A DNA stretch of 64,000 nucleotides from Branchiostoma floridae. Lineage: Eukaryota > Chordata > Leptocardii > Amphioxiformes > Branchiostomatidae. The DNA is taken from the NCBI RefSeq assembly GCF_000003815.2, contig NC_049992.1, positions 8,863,671 through 8,927,670 of the forward strand. The letters run 5' to 3'. Position 1 is the stretch's first letter. Each line of letters opens with the position of its first letter. Positions 11,240 to 24,216 of this stretch are shown here, one piece after another. Under the pieces are notes generated by a model, which saw nothing but the letters and a program-made list of their open reading frames with translations, had not been told where the DNA came from and did no database searches. Both the position numbers and the translations under genes were made by a program.

Positions 11240-13180
11240 CAGACATTTTTATTCCGACACACAAACACTAGAATTCTCTCTCACACACAGCACAAAAAGT
11301 TCTCTCACTCCGGGAGGCTTCCCTGCCAACCCGGCTGGAGAAGTGAGCGATTTTTTCGTCTGAGTGAGAGCGAAATTTGGTCGATGTGAGAGCGCTTTCG
11401 AAGTAGTGGAAGAATAACTTGCTTGAGTTTTCTGAACTTCCAAATGGCAATGAACAGTGTTATTTTCTTCATTTTCCAATAATAAACCATTTTAACAATG
11501 ACATTCTGTTATGTTATAGACATTTCCTCAACAATCACTTTATTCCGACACACAACGCAGAAATTCTCTCTCACCCACAGAACAAAAAGTTCTCTCACTC
11601 CGGGAGGCTTCCCTGCCAACCCGGCTGGAGGAGTGAGCGATTTTTTTGGTCTGAGTGAGAGCGAAATTTTGTCGATGTGAGAGCGCTTTCGGAGTAGTGA
11701 AAGAATAACTTCCTTCATCATTTCTTTACTTCAAACGCATGTTAAACACTGACATTTTGTATAGTTTGAAACGATATACATCATACACTAACAATCACTT
11801 AAACTAAAGACATTGTCTTGACGATCAATCTTTTTCCGACACTCAACGCTAAAATTCTCTCTCACACACAGAACAAAAAGTTCTTTCACTTCGGGAGGCT
11901 TTCCCTGCCAACCCGGCTGGAGGAGTGAGCGATTTTTTCGTCTGAGTGAGAGAGAACTTTTGTCGATGTGAGAGCGCTTTTGTAGTAGTAGAAGAATAAC
12001 TTCATTGAGATTTCTTAAGTTCTAAAGGGCAATGAACAGTGTCATTTTCTTCAGTTTTCAATAATAAACCATTTCAAAAATGACATTCTGTTATATTATA
12101 GACATTTCCTCGACAATCATATTATTCCGACACACAACGCAGAAATTCTCTCTCACACACAGAACAAAAAGTTCTCTCACCTCGGGAACTTTCCCCGCAA
12201 ACCTGGCTGGAGGTGACAGCGAAATTTTGTCGATGTGAGAGCGCTTTTGGAGTAGTGGAAGAATAACTTGCTTGAGTTTTCGTAACTTCCAAATGGCAAT
12301 GAACAGTGTCATTTTCTTCAGTTTTCAATAATAAACCATTTCAAAAATGACATTCTGTTATATTATAGACATTTCCTCGACAATCATATTATTCTGACAC
12401 ACAACGCAGAAATTCTCTCTCACCCACAGAACAAAAAGTTCTCTCACCTCGGGAGCGTTCCCCACCAACCCGGCTGGAGGAGTGAGCGAATTTTTTTGGT
12501 CTGAGTGAGAGCGAAATTTTGTCAATGTGAGAGCGCTTTCGGAATAGTGGAAGAATAACTTGCTTGAGTTTTCTTAACTATTAAAAGGCAATGAACAGTG
12601 TCAGTTTCTTCAGTTTCCAATAATAAACAATTTAACAATGGCATTCTATTATATAATATATATACATTTCCTCGACAATCATATTATTCCGACACACAAC
12701 GCAGAAATTCTCTCTCACACACAGAACAAAAAGTTCTCTCACTTCGGGAGGCTTTCTGCCAACCCGGCTGTAGGAGTGAGCGATTTTTTGGGTCTGAGTG
12801 AGTGCGAACTTTTGTCGATGTGAGAGCGCTTTTAGAGTAGTGAAAGATCAACTTCTTTTAGTATTTTTTATTTAAAACGCAAAATAAACACTGACATTTT
12901 GTTGAGTATGTAACGATATACACCATTTAATATCAATCACTTATACCAAATATTAAAGATATTGTCTTGACAATCAATCTTTTCCGACACATAACGCTGA
13001 AATTCTCTCTCACACACAGAACAAAAAGTTCTCTCACTTCGGGAGGCTTCCCTGCCAACCCGGCTAGAGGAGTGAGCGACTTTTTGGGTATGAGTGAGTG
13101 CGAAATTTTGTCGATTTGAGAGCGCTTTCGGAGTAGTGAAAGAACAACTTCTTTTAGTATTTTTTACTAAAAACGCAAAA

Positions 13181-15837
13181 TAAACACTGGCATTTTGTTC
13201 AGTTTGTAACGTTATACACCTTTCAATACCAATAACTTATACCAAATATTAAAGATAGTATCTTAACAATCAATCTTTTTCCGACACAAAACGCTGAAAT
13301 TCTCTCTCACACACAAAACAAAAAGTTCTCTCACTTCGGGAGGCTTTCCTGCCAACGGGGCTGTAGGAGTGAGCGATTTTTTGGGTATGAGTGAGTGCGA
13401 ACTTTTGTCGATGTGAGAGCGCTTTTGGAGTAGTGAAAGAACAACGTCTTTTTGTATTTTTTACTAAAAACGCAAAATAAACACTGGCATTTTGTTCAAT
13501 TTGTAACGATATACACCTTTCAATACCAATAAATTATACCAAATATTAAAGATATTGTCTTGACAATCAATCTTCATCCGACACACAACGCTGAAAGTCT
13601 CTCTCACACACAGAACAAAAAGTTCTCTCACCTCGGTAGGCTTCCCTGACAACGCGGCTCTAGGAGTGAGCGATTTTGGGGGTTTGAGTGAGTGCGAACT
13701 TTTTACGATGTGAGAGCGCTTTTGGAGTAGTGAAAGAACAACTTCTTTTAGTATTTTTTACTTAAAACGCAAAATAAACGCAGACATTTTGTTTAGTTTG
13801 TAATGATATACACTATACAATACCAATCACTTATACCAAATATTAAAGATATTGTCTTGACAATCAATCTTTTTCCGACACAACGCTAAAATTCTCTCTC
13901 ACACACAGAACAAAAAGTTCTCTCACTTCGGGAACTTCCCTGCCCACCCGGCTATAGGAGTGAGCGATTTTTTGGGTATGAGTGAGTGCGAACTTTTGTC
14001 GATGTGAGAGCGCTTTTGGAGTAGTGAAAGAACAACTTCTTTTCGTATTTTCTACTTAAAACGCAAAATAAACGCAGGCATTTTGTTTACTTTGTAAAGA
14101 TATACACTACAAAACCGATCACTTATACCAAATATTAAAGATATTGTCTTGACAATCAATCTTTTTCCGACACACTTCGCTATAATACTCTCTCACACAC
14201 AGAACAAAAAGTTCTCTCACTTCGGGAGGCTTCCCTGCCAACCCGGCTGTAGGAGTGAGCGATTTTTTTGGGTCTGAGTGAGTGCGAACTTTTGTCGATG
14301 TGAGAGCGCTTTCGGAATAGTGAAAGAATAACTTCCTTCAGTATCTTTCCATGCCAAATATTTTATATACCTGTTTAAACAGTCCTTCCTTGAACATGGT
14401 CGCTCTAGCGCAGTGGGAGAATTGGCGCATTGTAAACCAAAGCACCCAGTTCGATTCCGGGGAGGCAATTATTTTTTTTAACCTTTTTTTTTCTTTTTTT
14501 ACATCCATTAAAATACTAATTTGTGCATCCATTGAAATACTTATTAACAATACTTTTGTATAGAACATTAACACTCACATTTGCACCTGTTATACTTCTG
14601 CATTTTTTCGATGTTGGGATATTTGAATGAGACGTGCGATACTCTGCTTATATGTCGTTCTAACTTTCCATAAAATGCCCATACAACATCTATATCACAG
14701 AATTACACAAGAACAAACTGATTTTCTCGAATATATCTGCATACTGGCTTTTTTCAAAATACGCATCAGCCACCTTTTTTTTCAGAAGCTTTCTTGTTTC
14801 AAGCGCAAAATAAACACTGACATTTTGTTTAGTTTATAACGATATACACTATACAATAAAATCATTCATTCCAAAGATATGGTCTTGACAATAAATCTTT
14901 TTCCGACATTCAACCATAAAATTCTCTCTCACCCACAGAACAAAAAGTTCTCTCACTTCGTGAGGCTCTCCTACGAACCCGACTTTAGAAGGGAGCGAAT
15001 TTTTCGGTCTGAGTGAGAGCGAATTTTTGTCGTTGTGAGAGCGTTTTAGGGGTAGTGAATGAACAACTTCCTTCAGTATTTTTTCCCTTAAAACACAAAA
15101 TAAACGCTGACATTTTGTTCAATTTGCAACGATATACACTATACAATACCAATCACTTATACAAAATATTAAAGGTATTGTCTTGACAATCAATCTTTTT
15201 CCGACACACAACGCTACAATTCTCTCTCACACACAGAACAAAAAGTTCTCTCACTTCGGGAGGCTTCCCTGCCAACCCGGCTGTAGGAGTGAGCGATTTT
15301 TTGGGTATGAGTGAGTGCGAACTTTTGTCGATGTGAGAGCGATTTTGGAGTAGTGAAAGAACAACTTCTTTTAGTATTTTTTACTTAAAACCCAAAATAA
15401 ACGCAGACATTTTGTCTAGTTTGTAACGATATACACTATACAATACCAATCACTTATACCAAATATTAAAGGTATTGTCTTGACAATCAATCTTTTTCCG
15501 ACACACAACGCTACAATTCTCTCTCACCCACAGAACAAAAAGTTCTCTCACTTCGGGAGGCTTCCCTGCCAACCCGGCTGTAGGAGTGAGCGATTTTTTG
15601 GGTCTGAGTGAGTGCGAACTTTTGTCGATGTGAGAGCGCTTTTGGGGTAGTGAAAGAACAACTTCTTTTATTATTTTTTACTTAAAACCCAAAATAAACA
15701 CAGACATTTTATTAAGTTTGTAACGATATACACTATACAATACCAATCACTTATACCAAATATTAAAGGTATTGTCTTGACAATCAATCTTTTTCCGACA
15801 CACAACGCTACAATCTCTCTCACCCACAGAACAAAAA
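13181..15837. repeat. Segment repeated near-identically 2.81 kb downstream
   Basis: 13181-15078 matches 15991-17889 and 15203-15837 matches from 18015, all at an offset of 2810-2812 bp. The match includes rare variants (for example 'gagcgattttggag' instead of 'gagcgcttttggag') and the same tRNA-derived insertion. Breaks coincide with N gaps. Other satellite units differ from each other far more than these two copies do, so this is best explained as an unmerged contig overlap or alternate haplotype placed twice, although a very recent tandem duplication is possible. Confidence 0.8.
14341..14795 (+). repeat. tRNA-derived insertion (SINE-like), first copy
   Basis: This insertion replaces part of one satellite unit's variable block. 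It contains a good Pol III box A (TAGCGCAGTGG, 14406-14416), box B (AGTTCGATTCC, 14448-14458) at tRNA-like spacing, a GCGC/GCGC D-stem and T tracts downstream that could terminate Pol III. The anticodon arm does not pair and the acceptor stem is poor, so this is not a functional tRNA gene. A near-identical second copy at about 17152-17606 is part of the probable assembly duplication. Confidence 0.65.
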
Positions 15838-15990
15838 NNNNNNNNNNNNNNNNNNNNNNNNNNNNNNNNNNNNNNNNNNNNNNNNNNNNNNNNNNNNNNN
15901 NNNNNNNNNNNNNNNNNNNNNNNNNNNNNNNNNNNNNNNNNNNNNNNNNNNNNNNNNNNNNNNNNNNNNNNNNNNNNNNNNNNNNNNNNN
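15838..15990. other. Assembly gap (153 N)
   Basis: Run of N inside the left-arm satellite. Sequence resumes in a different satellite register, equivalent to position 13181, which suggests a misplaced contig. Confidence 1.
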
Positions 15991-17151
15991 TAAACACTGG
16001 CATTTTGTTCAGTTTGTAACGTTATACACTCTTTCAATACCAATAACTTATACCAAATATTAAAGATAGTATCTTAACAATCAATCTTTTTCCGACACAA
16101 AACGCTGAAATTCTCTCTCACACACAAAACAAAAAGTTCTCTCACTTCGGGAGGCTTTCCTGCCAACGGGGCTGTAGGAGTGAGCGATTTTTTGGGTATG
16201 AGTGAGTGCGAACTTTTGTCGATGTGAGAGCGCTTTTGGAGTAGTGAAAGAACAACGTCTTTTTGTATTTTTTACTAAAAACGCAAAATAAACACTGGCA
16301 TTTTGTTCAATTTGTAACGATATACACCTTTCAATACCAATAAATTATACCAAATATTAAAGATATTGTCTTGACAATCAATCTTCATCCGACACACAAC
16401 GCTGAAAGTCTCTCTCACACACAGAACAAAAAGTTCTCTCACCTCGGTAGGCTTCCCTGACAACGCGGCTCTAGGAGTGAGCGATTTTGGGGGTTTGAGT
16501 GAGTGCGAACTTTTTACGATGTGAGAGCGCTTTTGGAGTAGTGAAAGAACAACTTCTTTTAGTATTTTTTACTTAAAACGCAAAATAAACGCAGACATTT
16601 TGTTTAGTTTGTAATGATATACACTATACAATACCAATCACTTACACCAAATATTAAAGATATTGTCTTGACAATCAATCTTTTTCCGACACAACGCTAA
16701 AATTCTCTCTCACACACAGAACAAAAAGTTCTCTCACTTCGGGAACTTCCCTGCCCACCCGGCTATAGGAGTGAGCGATTTTTTGGGTATGAGTGAGTGC
16801 GAACTTTTGTCGATGTGAGAGCGCTTTTGGAGTAGTGAAAGAACAACTTCTTTTCGTATTTTCTACTTAAAACGCAAAATAAACGCAGGCATTTTGTTTA
16901 CTTTGTAAAGATATACACTACAAAACCGATCACTTATACCAAATATTAAAGATATTGTCTTGACAATCAATCTTTTTCCGACACACTTCGCTATAATACT
17001 CTCTCACACACAGAACAAAAAGTTCTCTCACTTCGGGAGGCTTCCCTGCCAACCCGGCTGTAGGAGTGAGCGATTTTTTTGGGTCTGAGTGAGTGCGAAC
17101 TTTTGTCGATGTGAGAGCGCTTTCGGAATAGTGAAAGAATAACTTCCTTCA

Positions 17152-17606
17152 GTATCTTTCCATGCCAAATATTTTATATACCTGTTTAAACAGTCCTTCC
17201 TTGAACATGGTCGCTCTAGCGCAGTGGGAGAATTGGCGCATTGTAAACCAAAGCACCCAGTTCGATTCCGGGGAGGCAATTATTTTTTTTAACCTTTTTT
17301 TTTCTTTTTTTACATCCATTAAAATACTAATTTGTGCATCCATTGAAATACTTATTAACAATACTTTTGTATAGAACATTAACACTCACATTTGCACCTG
17401 TTATACTTCTGCATTTTTTCGATGTTGGGATATTTGAATGAGACGTGCGATACTCTGCTTATATGTCGTTCTAACTTTCCATAAAATGCCCATACAACAT
17501 CTATATCACAGAATTACACAAGAACAAACTGATTTTCTCGAATATATCTGCATACTGGCTTTTTTCAAAATACGCATCAGCCACCTTTTTTTTCAGAAGC
17601 TTTCTT
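17152..17606 (+). repeat. tRNA-derived insertion (SINE-like), second copy
   Basis: Same box A and box B at an offset of 2811 bp from the copy at 14341-14795, with no difference noticed. Likely the same locus represented twice. Confidence 0.6.
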
Positions 17607-17891
17607 GTTTCAAGCGCAAAATAAACACTGACATTTTGTTTAGTTTATAACGATATACACTATACAATAAAATCATTCATTCCAAAGATATGGTCTTGAC
17701 AATAAATCTTTTTCCGACATTCAACCATAAAATTCTCTCTCACCCACAGAACAAAAAGTTCTCTCACTTCGTGAGGCTCTCCTACGAACCCGACTTTAGA
17801 AGGGAGCGAATTTTTCGGTCTGAGTGAGAGCGAATTTTTGTCGTTGTGAGAGCGTTTTAGGGGTAGTGAAAGAAACAACTTCCTTCAGTAT

Positions 17892-18014
17892 NNNNNNNNN
17901 NNNNNNNNNNNNNNNNNNNNNNNNNNNNNNNNNNNNNNNNNNNNNNNNNNNNNNNNNNNNNNNNNNNNNNNNNNNNNNNNNNNNNNNNNNNNNNNNNNNN
18001 NNNNNNNNNNNNNN
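17892..18014. other. Assembly gap (123 N)
   Basis: Run of N inside the satellite. Sequence after it repeats that following 15203. Confidence 1.
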
Positions 18015-21000
18015 GACACACAACGCTACAATTCTCTCTCACACACAGAACAAAAAGTTCTCTCACTTCGGGAGGCTTCCCTGCCAACCCGGCTGTAGGA
18101 GTGAGCGATTTTTTGGGTATGAGTGAGTGCGAACTTTTGTCGATGTGAGAGCGATTTTGGAGTAGTGAAAGAACAACTTCTTTTAGTATTTTTTACTTAA
18201 AACCCAAAATAAACGCAGACATTTTGTCTAGTTTGTAACGATATACACTATACAATACCAATCACTTATACCAAATATTAAAGGTATTGTCTTGACAATC
18301 AATCTTTTTCCGACACACAACGCTACAATTCTCTCTCACCCACAGAACAAAAAGTTCTCTCACTTCGGGAGGCTTCCCTGCCAACCCGGCTGTAGGAGTG
18401 AGCGATTTTTTGGGTCTGAGTGAGTGCGAACTTTTGTCGATGTGAGAGCGCTTTTGGGGTAGTGAAAGAACAACTTCTTTTATTATTTTTTACTTAAAAC
18501 CCAAAATAAACACAGACATTTTATTAAGTTTGTAACGATATACACTATACAATACCAATCACTTATACCAAATATTAAAGGTATTGTCTTGACAATCAAT
18601 CTTTTTCCGACACACAACGCTACAATTCTCTCTCACCCACAGAACAAAAAGTTCTCTCACTTCGGGAGGCTTCCCTGCCAACCTGGCTGTAGGAGTGAGC
18701 GCTTTTTTGGGTCTGAGTGAGTGCGAACTTTTGTCGATGTGAGAGCGCTTTTGGGGTAGTGAAAGAACAACTTCTTTTATTATTTTTTACTTAAAACCCA
18801 AAATAAACACAGACATTTTATTAAGTTTGTAACGATATACACTATACAATACCAATCACTTATACCAAATATTGTCTTGACAATCAATCTTTTTCCGACA
18901 CACAACGCTGGAAATCTCTCTCACCCACAGAACAAAAAGTTCTCTAACTTCTGGAACCTTTCCCTGCCAACCCGGCTATATATAGGAGTGAGCGATTTTT
19001 TTTGGTCTGAGTGAGTGCGAACTTTTGTCGATGTGAGAGCGCTTTCGGAATAGTGAAAGAATAACTTCCTTCAGTATTTTTTCACTTAAAACGCAAAATA
19101 AACGCTGACATTTTGTTAAGTTTGTAACGATATACACTATACAATACCAATCACTTATACCAAATATTAAAGATATTGTCTTGACAATAAATCTTTTTCC
19201 GACACATAACGCTGAAATTCTCTCTCACACACAGAACAAAAAAATTCTCTCACTTCGGGAGGCATCCCTGCCAACGCGGCTGTAGGAGTGAGCGATGTTT
19301 TGGGTCTGAGTGAGTGCGAACTTTTCTCGACGTGAGAGCGCTTTCGGAGTAGTGAAAGAACAACTTCTTTTAGTATTTTTTACTAAAAACACAAAATAAA
19401 CACTGGCATTTTATTCAGTTTGTAACGATATACACTATACAATACCAATCACTTATACCAAATATTAAAGATATTGTCTTGACAATCAATCTTTCTCCGA
19501 CACACAACGCTAAAATTCTCTTTCACCCACAGAACAAAAAGTTCTCTCACTCCGGGAGGCTTCCCTGCCAACGGGGCTGTATGAGTGATCGATTTTTTGG
19601 GTCTGAGTGAGTGCGAACTTTTGTCGATGTGAGAGCGCTTTCGGAATAGTGAAAGACTAACTTCGTTCAGTATTTCTTTACTTAAAACGCAAAATAAACG
19701 CAGATATTTTGTTCAGTTTGAAACGATATACACTATACAATACCAATCACTTATACCAAATATTAAAGATATTGTCTTGACAATCAATCTTTTTCCGACA
19801 CACAACGCTGAAATTCTCTCTCACACACAGAACAAAAAGTTCTCTCACCTCGGGAGGCTTCCCTGCCAACCCGGCTGTAGGAGTGAGCGATTTTTTGGGG
19901 TCTGAGTGAGTGCGAAGTTTTGTCGATGTGAGAGCGCTTTCGGAAGAGTGAAAGAATAACTTCCTTCAGTATTTCTTTACTTCAAACGCCAATTAAACAC
20001 TGACATTTTGTTCAGTTTGAAACGATATACACTATACAATACCAATCACTTATACTAAATATTAAAGACATTGTCTAGACAATCAATCTTTTTCCGACAC
20101 ACAACGCTAACATTCTCTCTCACACACAGAACAAAAAGTTCTCTCACTTCGGGGGGCTCCCTACCAACCCGGCTGTAGGAGTGAGCGATTTTTTGGGTCT
20201 GAGTGAGTGCGAACTTTTGTCTATGTGAGAGCACTTTTGGAGTAGTGAAAGAACAACTTCTTTTAGTATTTCTTACTAAAAACGCAAAATAAACACTGGC
20301 ATTTTGTTCAGTTTGTAACGATATACACCTTTCAATGCCAATAACTTATACCAAATATTAAAGATAGTATCTTGACATTAAATCTTTATCCGACACACAA
20401 CGCTGAAATTCTCTCTCACACACAGAACAAAAAGTTCTCTCACTTCGGGAGGCTTCCCTGCCAACGCGGCTGTAGGAGTGAACGATTTTTTGGGTCTGAG
20501 TGAGTGCGAACTTTTGTCGATGTGAGAGCGCTTTTGGAGTAGTGAAAGAACAACTTCTTTTTGTATTTTTTACTTAAAACGCAAAATAAACGCAGATATT
20601 TTGTTCAGTTTGAAACGATATACACTATACAATACCAATCACTTATACCAAATATTAAAGATATTGTCTTGACAATCAATCTTTTTCCGACACACAACGC
20701 AGAAATTCTCTCTCACACACAGAACAAAAAGTTCTCTCACTTCGGGAGGTTCCCCTGCCAACCCGGCTGTAGGAGTGAGCGATTTTTTTGGTATGAGTGA
20801 GTGCGAACTTTTGTCGATGAGAGAGCGCTTTTGGAGTAGTGAAAGATCAACTTCTTTTAGTATTTTTTACTTAAAACGCAAAATAAACACTGGCATTTTG
20901 TTCAGTTTGTAACGATATACACCATTCAATACCAATAACTTATACGAAATATTAAAGATATTGTCTTGACAATCAATCTTTATCCAACACAACGCTGACA

Positions 21001-23243
21001 TTCTCTCTCACACACAGAACAAAAAGTTCTCTCACTTCGGGAGGCTCCCTACCAACCCGGCTGTAGGAGTGAGCGATTTTTGGGGTCTGAGTGAGTGCGA
21101 ACTTTTGTCGATGTGAGAGCGCTTTTGGACTAGTGAAAGAACAACTTCTTTTAGTATTTTTTACTAAAAACGCAAAATAAACACTGGCATTTTGTTCAGT
21201 TTGTAACGATATACACCTTTCAATACCAATAACTTATACTAAATATTAAAGATAGTATCTTGACAATCAATCTTTATCCGACACACAACGCTGAAATTCT
21301 CTCTCACCCACAGAACAAAAAGTTCTCTCACCTCGAGGGCTTTCCCTGCCAACCCGGCTGGAGGAGTGAGCGATTTTTTTGGTCTGAGTGAGAGCGAAAT
21401 TGTGTCGATGTGAGAGCGCTTTCGAAGTAGTGGAAGAAAAACTTCCGTGAGTTTTCTTAACTTCCAAAGAGCAATGAACAATGTCATTTTCTTCAGTTTC
21501 TAATAATAAACCTTTTCAAAAATGACATTCTGTTATATTATAGACATTTCCTCGACAATCATATTATTCCGACACACAACGCAGAAATTCTCTCTCACCC
21601 ACAGAACAAAAAGTTCTCTCACCTCGGGGGCTTTCCCCGCCAACCCGGCTGGAGGAGTGAGCGATTTTTTTGGTCTGAGTGAGAGCGAAATTGTGTCGAT
21701 GTGAGAGCGCTTTCGAAGTAGTGGAAGAAAAACTTCCGTGAGTTTTCTTAACTTCCAAAGAGCAATGAACAATGTCATTTTCTTCAGTTTCTAATAATAA
21801 ACCTTTTCAAAAATGACATTCTGTTATATTATAGACATTTCCTCGACAATCATATTATTCCGACACACAACGCAGAAATTCTCTCTCACCCACAGAACAA
21901 AAAGTTCTCTCACCTCGGGGGCTTTCCCCGACAACCCGGCTGGAGGAGTGAGCGATTTTTTTGGTCTGAGTGAGAGCGAAATCTTATCGATGTGAGAGCG
22001 CTTTCGGGGTAGTGGAAGAATAACGTCTTTCAGTATTTTTTCACTTCAAACGCAAAATGAACACTGACATTTTGTTCAGTTTTTTATCGATATACACTAT
22101 ACAATACAATCATTCATTCCAAAGATATTGTCTTGGCAATAAATCTTTTTCCGACACTCAACGCTGAAAATCTCTCTCACACACACAGAAAAAGTTCTCT
22201 CACTTCGGGAGGATTTCCCTGCCAACCCGGTTGTAGGTGTGAGCGAATTTTTGGTCTAAGTGAGAGAGAAAATTTGTCGATGTGAGAGCGCTTTATGAAT
22301 AGTGAAAGAAAAACTTCCTTTAGTATTTTTTGATACTTCAAACGCAAAATAAGCACAGACATTTTCTTCCGTTTCTAACGATATACACTATACAACACAA
22401 TCATCAATCTTTTTCCGACACACAACGCTAAAATTCTCTCTCACCCACAGTACAAAAAGTTCTCTCACTTCGGGGGCTTTCCCCGCCAACCCGGTTGTAG
22501 GAGTGAGCGATTTTTTTGGTCTGAGTGAGAGCGAAAATTCGTCGATGTGAGTGCGCTTTCGGAGTGGGGAAAGAATAACTTCCTGGACCTTCATTTACTT
22601 CGAACGGAAAATAAAAACTGACATTTTGTTCAGTTTGAAACAATATACATCATACGATAACAATCACGTATACCAAAGATATTGTTTTGATAATTCAACC
22701 TTTTCCGACACACAACGCTAAGATTCTCTCTCACCCACAGAACAAAAAGTTCTCTCACTTCGGGAGGCTTCCTTGCCAACCCGGCTGGAGGAGTGAGCGA
22801 TTTTTTGGGTCTGAGTGAGAGAGAAATTTTCTCGATGTGAGAGCGCTTTCGGAAAAGTGAAACAATAACTTAATTCAGAATTTTTTTCAATTCAAATGCA
22901 AAATAAACACTGACATTTTGTTTAGTTTGAAACGATGTACACTATACAATATACAATACAATCATTCATTCAAAAGATATGGTCTTGACAATCAATCATT
23001 TCCCGACACACAACGCTAAAATTCTCTCTCACCCACAGAACAAAAAGTTCTCTCACCTCGGGAGGCTTCCTTGCCAACCCGGCTGTAGGAGTGAGCGATT
23101 TTTTTGGTCTGAGTGAGAGAGAAATTTTGTTGATGTGAGAGCGCTTCCGAGTGGTGGAAGAACAACTGCCTCGAGGTTTATTCACTTCAAAGGCACAATA
23201 AACCTGACATTTTCTTCAGTTTGTAACGATATGCATCATACAA

Positions 23244-24216
23244 CTAGAGTTCCTAGATCCCATGCCTTCGCCAAATGATTCAATCTTTTACAACTGCTGT
23301 ATTAATTGTGTTTTTCATTAATTATGCAAATACCGTTTTTATTTGCATAAATCATATTTCTTGATCATGTTCTCCTCCAAACAACAGACGCACGCAATCT
23401 ATGTTAAGAAAGAAGGCTTTTATCGCAATTTCTGATAATGTATGCAAATGAGATCCTCATTAGCATACTTAATGTTCAACGATATTCACCTGTACATAAC
23501 TTCCAATGCTACAAGTAAGAACTTCTTGTTATTTCAACAGCATTTTCTCATTGATTATGCAAATTAGGTCTCTATTTTGCATAATTTGTATGTTTCAATA
23601 TTCTTCCCTTTCCCAGTTACACATGTCACATGTTGCAATGGTCCTAATAATGAACTGGGTGTGTTTAGACAATTTCCTAATTAATTATGCAAATAAGATT
23701 CCAATTTGCATTGTTGATATGTAATTATATAAAGCATCACATCAGCTATCTACATACCAAAAATCACAACAATCCGTCAACCTTTTTTGAAGTATTTCCC
23801 TTTCAAAGTCAGACACTAAACCTGCCCTCAGTTCCAAAAACAAGCCGTTAGGGAGCCCAAACCTACACCACTTACCCTCGGCATCAAGAGTTGTCTACCA
23901 CTCAAAAATCATAGCCGCAGTATGGCTAGAACACGAGATATCAAACCCGGAGGTTCCGCTGCAGTACCGCTAGAGGGCCCCAAATCTTATCGTTTCCAGG
24001 TTTTATCAAGACCTACCCACATACCAAATATCAATACAATCCATTCAGGCGTTCTCGACTTTTACTGGTCTTCTACATACAAACATACAAACATACAAAC
24101 ATACAAACATACAAACATACAAACATACAAACATACAAACAAACAAACATACAAACATACAAACATACAAACATACAAACATACGCTACCCAAAACATAA
24201 CCTTCTTGGCGAAGGT
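23244..24216 (+). mobile_element. Helitron-like non-autonomous insertion in the left arm
   Basis: This interrupts a satellite unit between 'catcatacaa' and 'taataatcactta' (uninterrupted units read 'catacaataacaatcactt'), with no obvious target duplication. It starts 'ctagagttcctagatccc'. It contains about four diverged units each with ATTATGCAAAT or ATGCAAAT, then two 'gggccccnaa'-type blocks, then the (ACATACAA)n microsatellite, and ends in the hairpin ACCTTC-TTGGC-GAAGGT (24200-24216). A terminal hairpin, internal tandem repeats with a microsatellite, and insertion without target duplication are typical of Helitron-like non-autonomous elements, but the canonical 3' CTRR was not seen. Confidence 0.55.
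24079..24183. repeat. (ATACAAAC)n microsatellite
   Basis: An 8-bp repeat of about 13 units with one 'aaacaaac' slip near 24140. It lies within the Helitron-like insertion, just before its terminal hairpin. Confidence 0.95.

Noticed and set aside
14397-14470. Functional tRNA gene
   Set aside because: The anticodon stem does not pair and the acceptor stem has several mismatches despite good A and B boxes.
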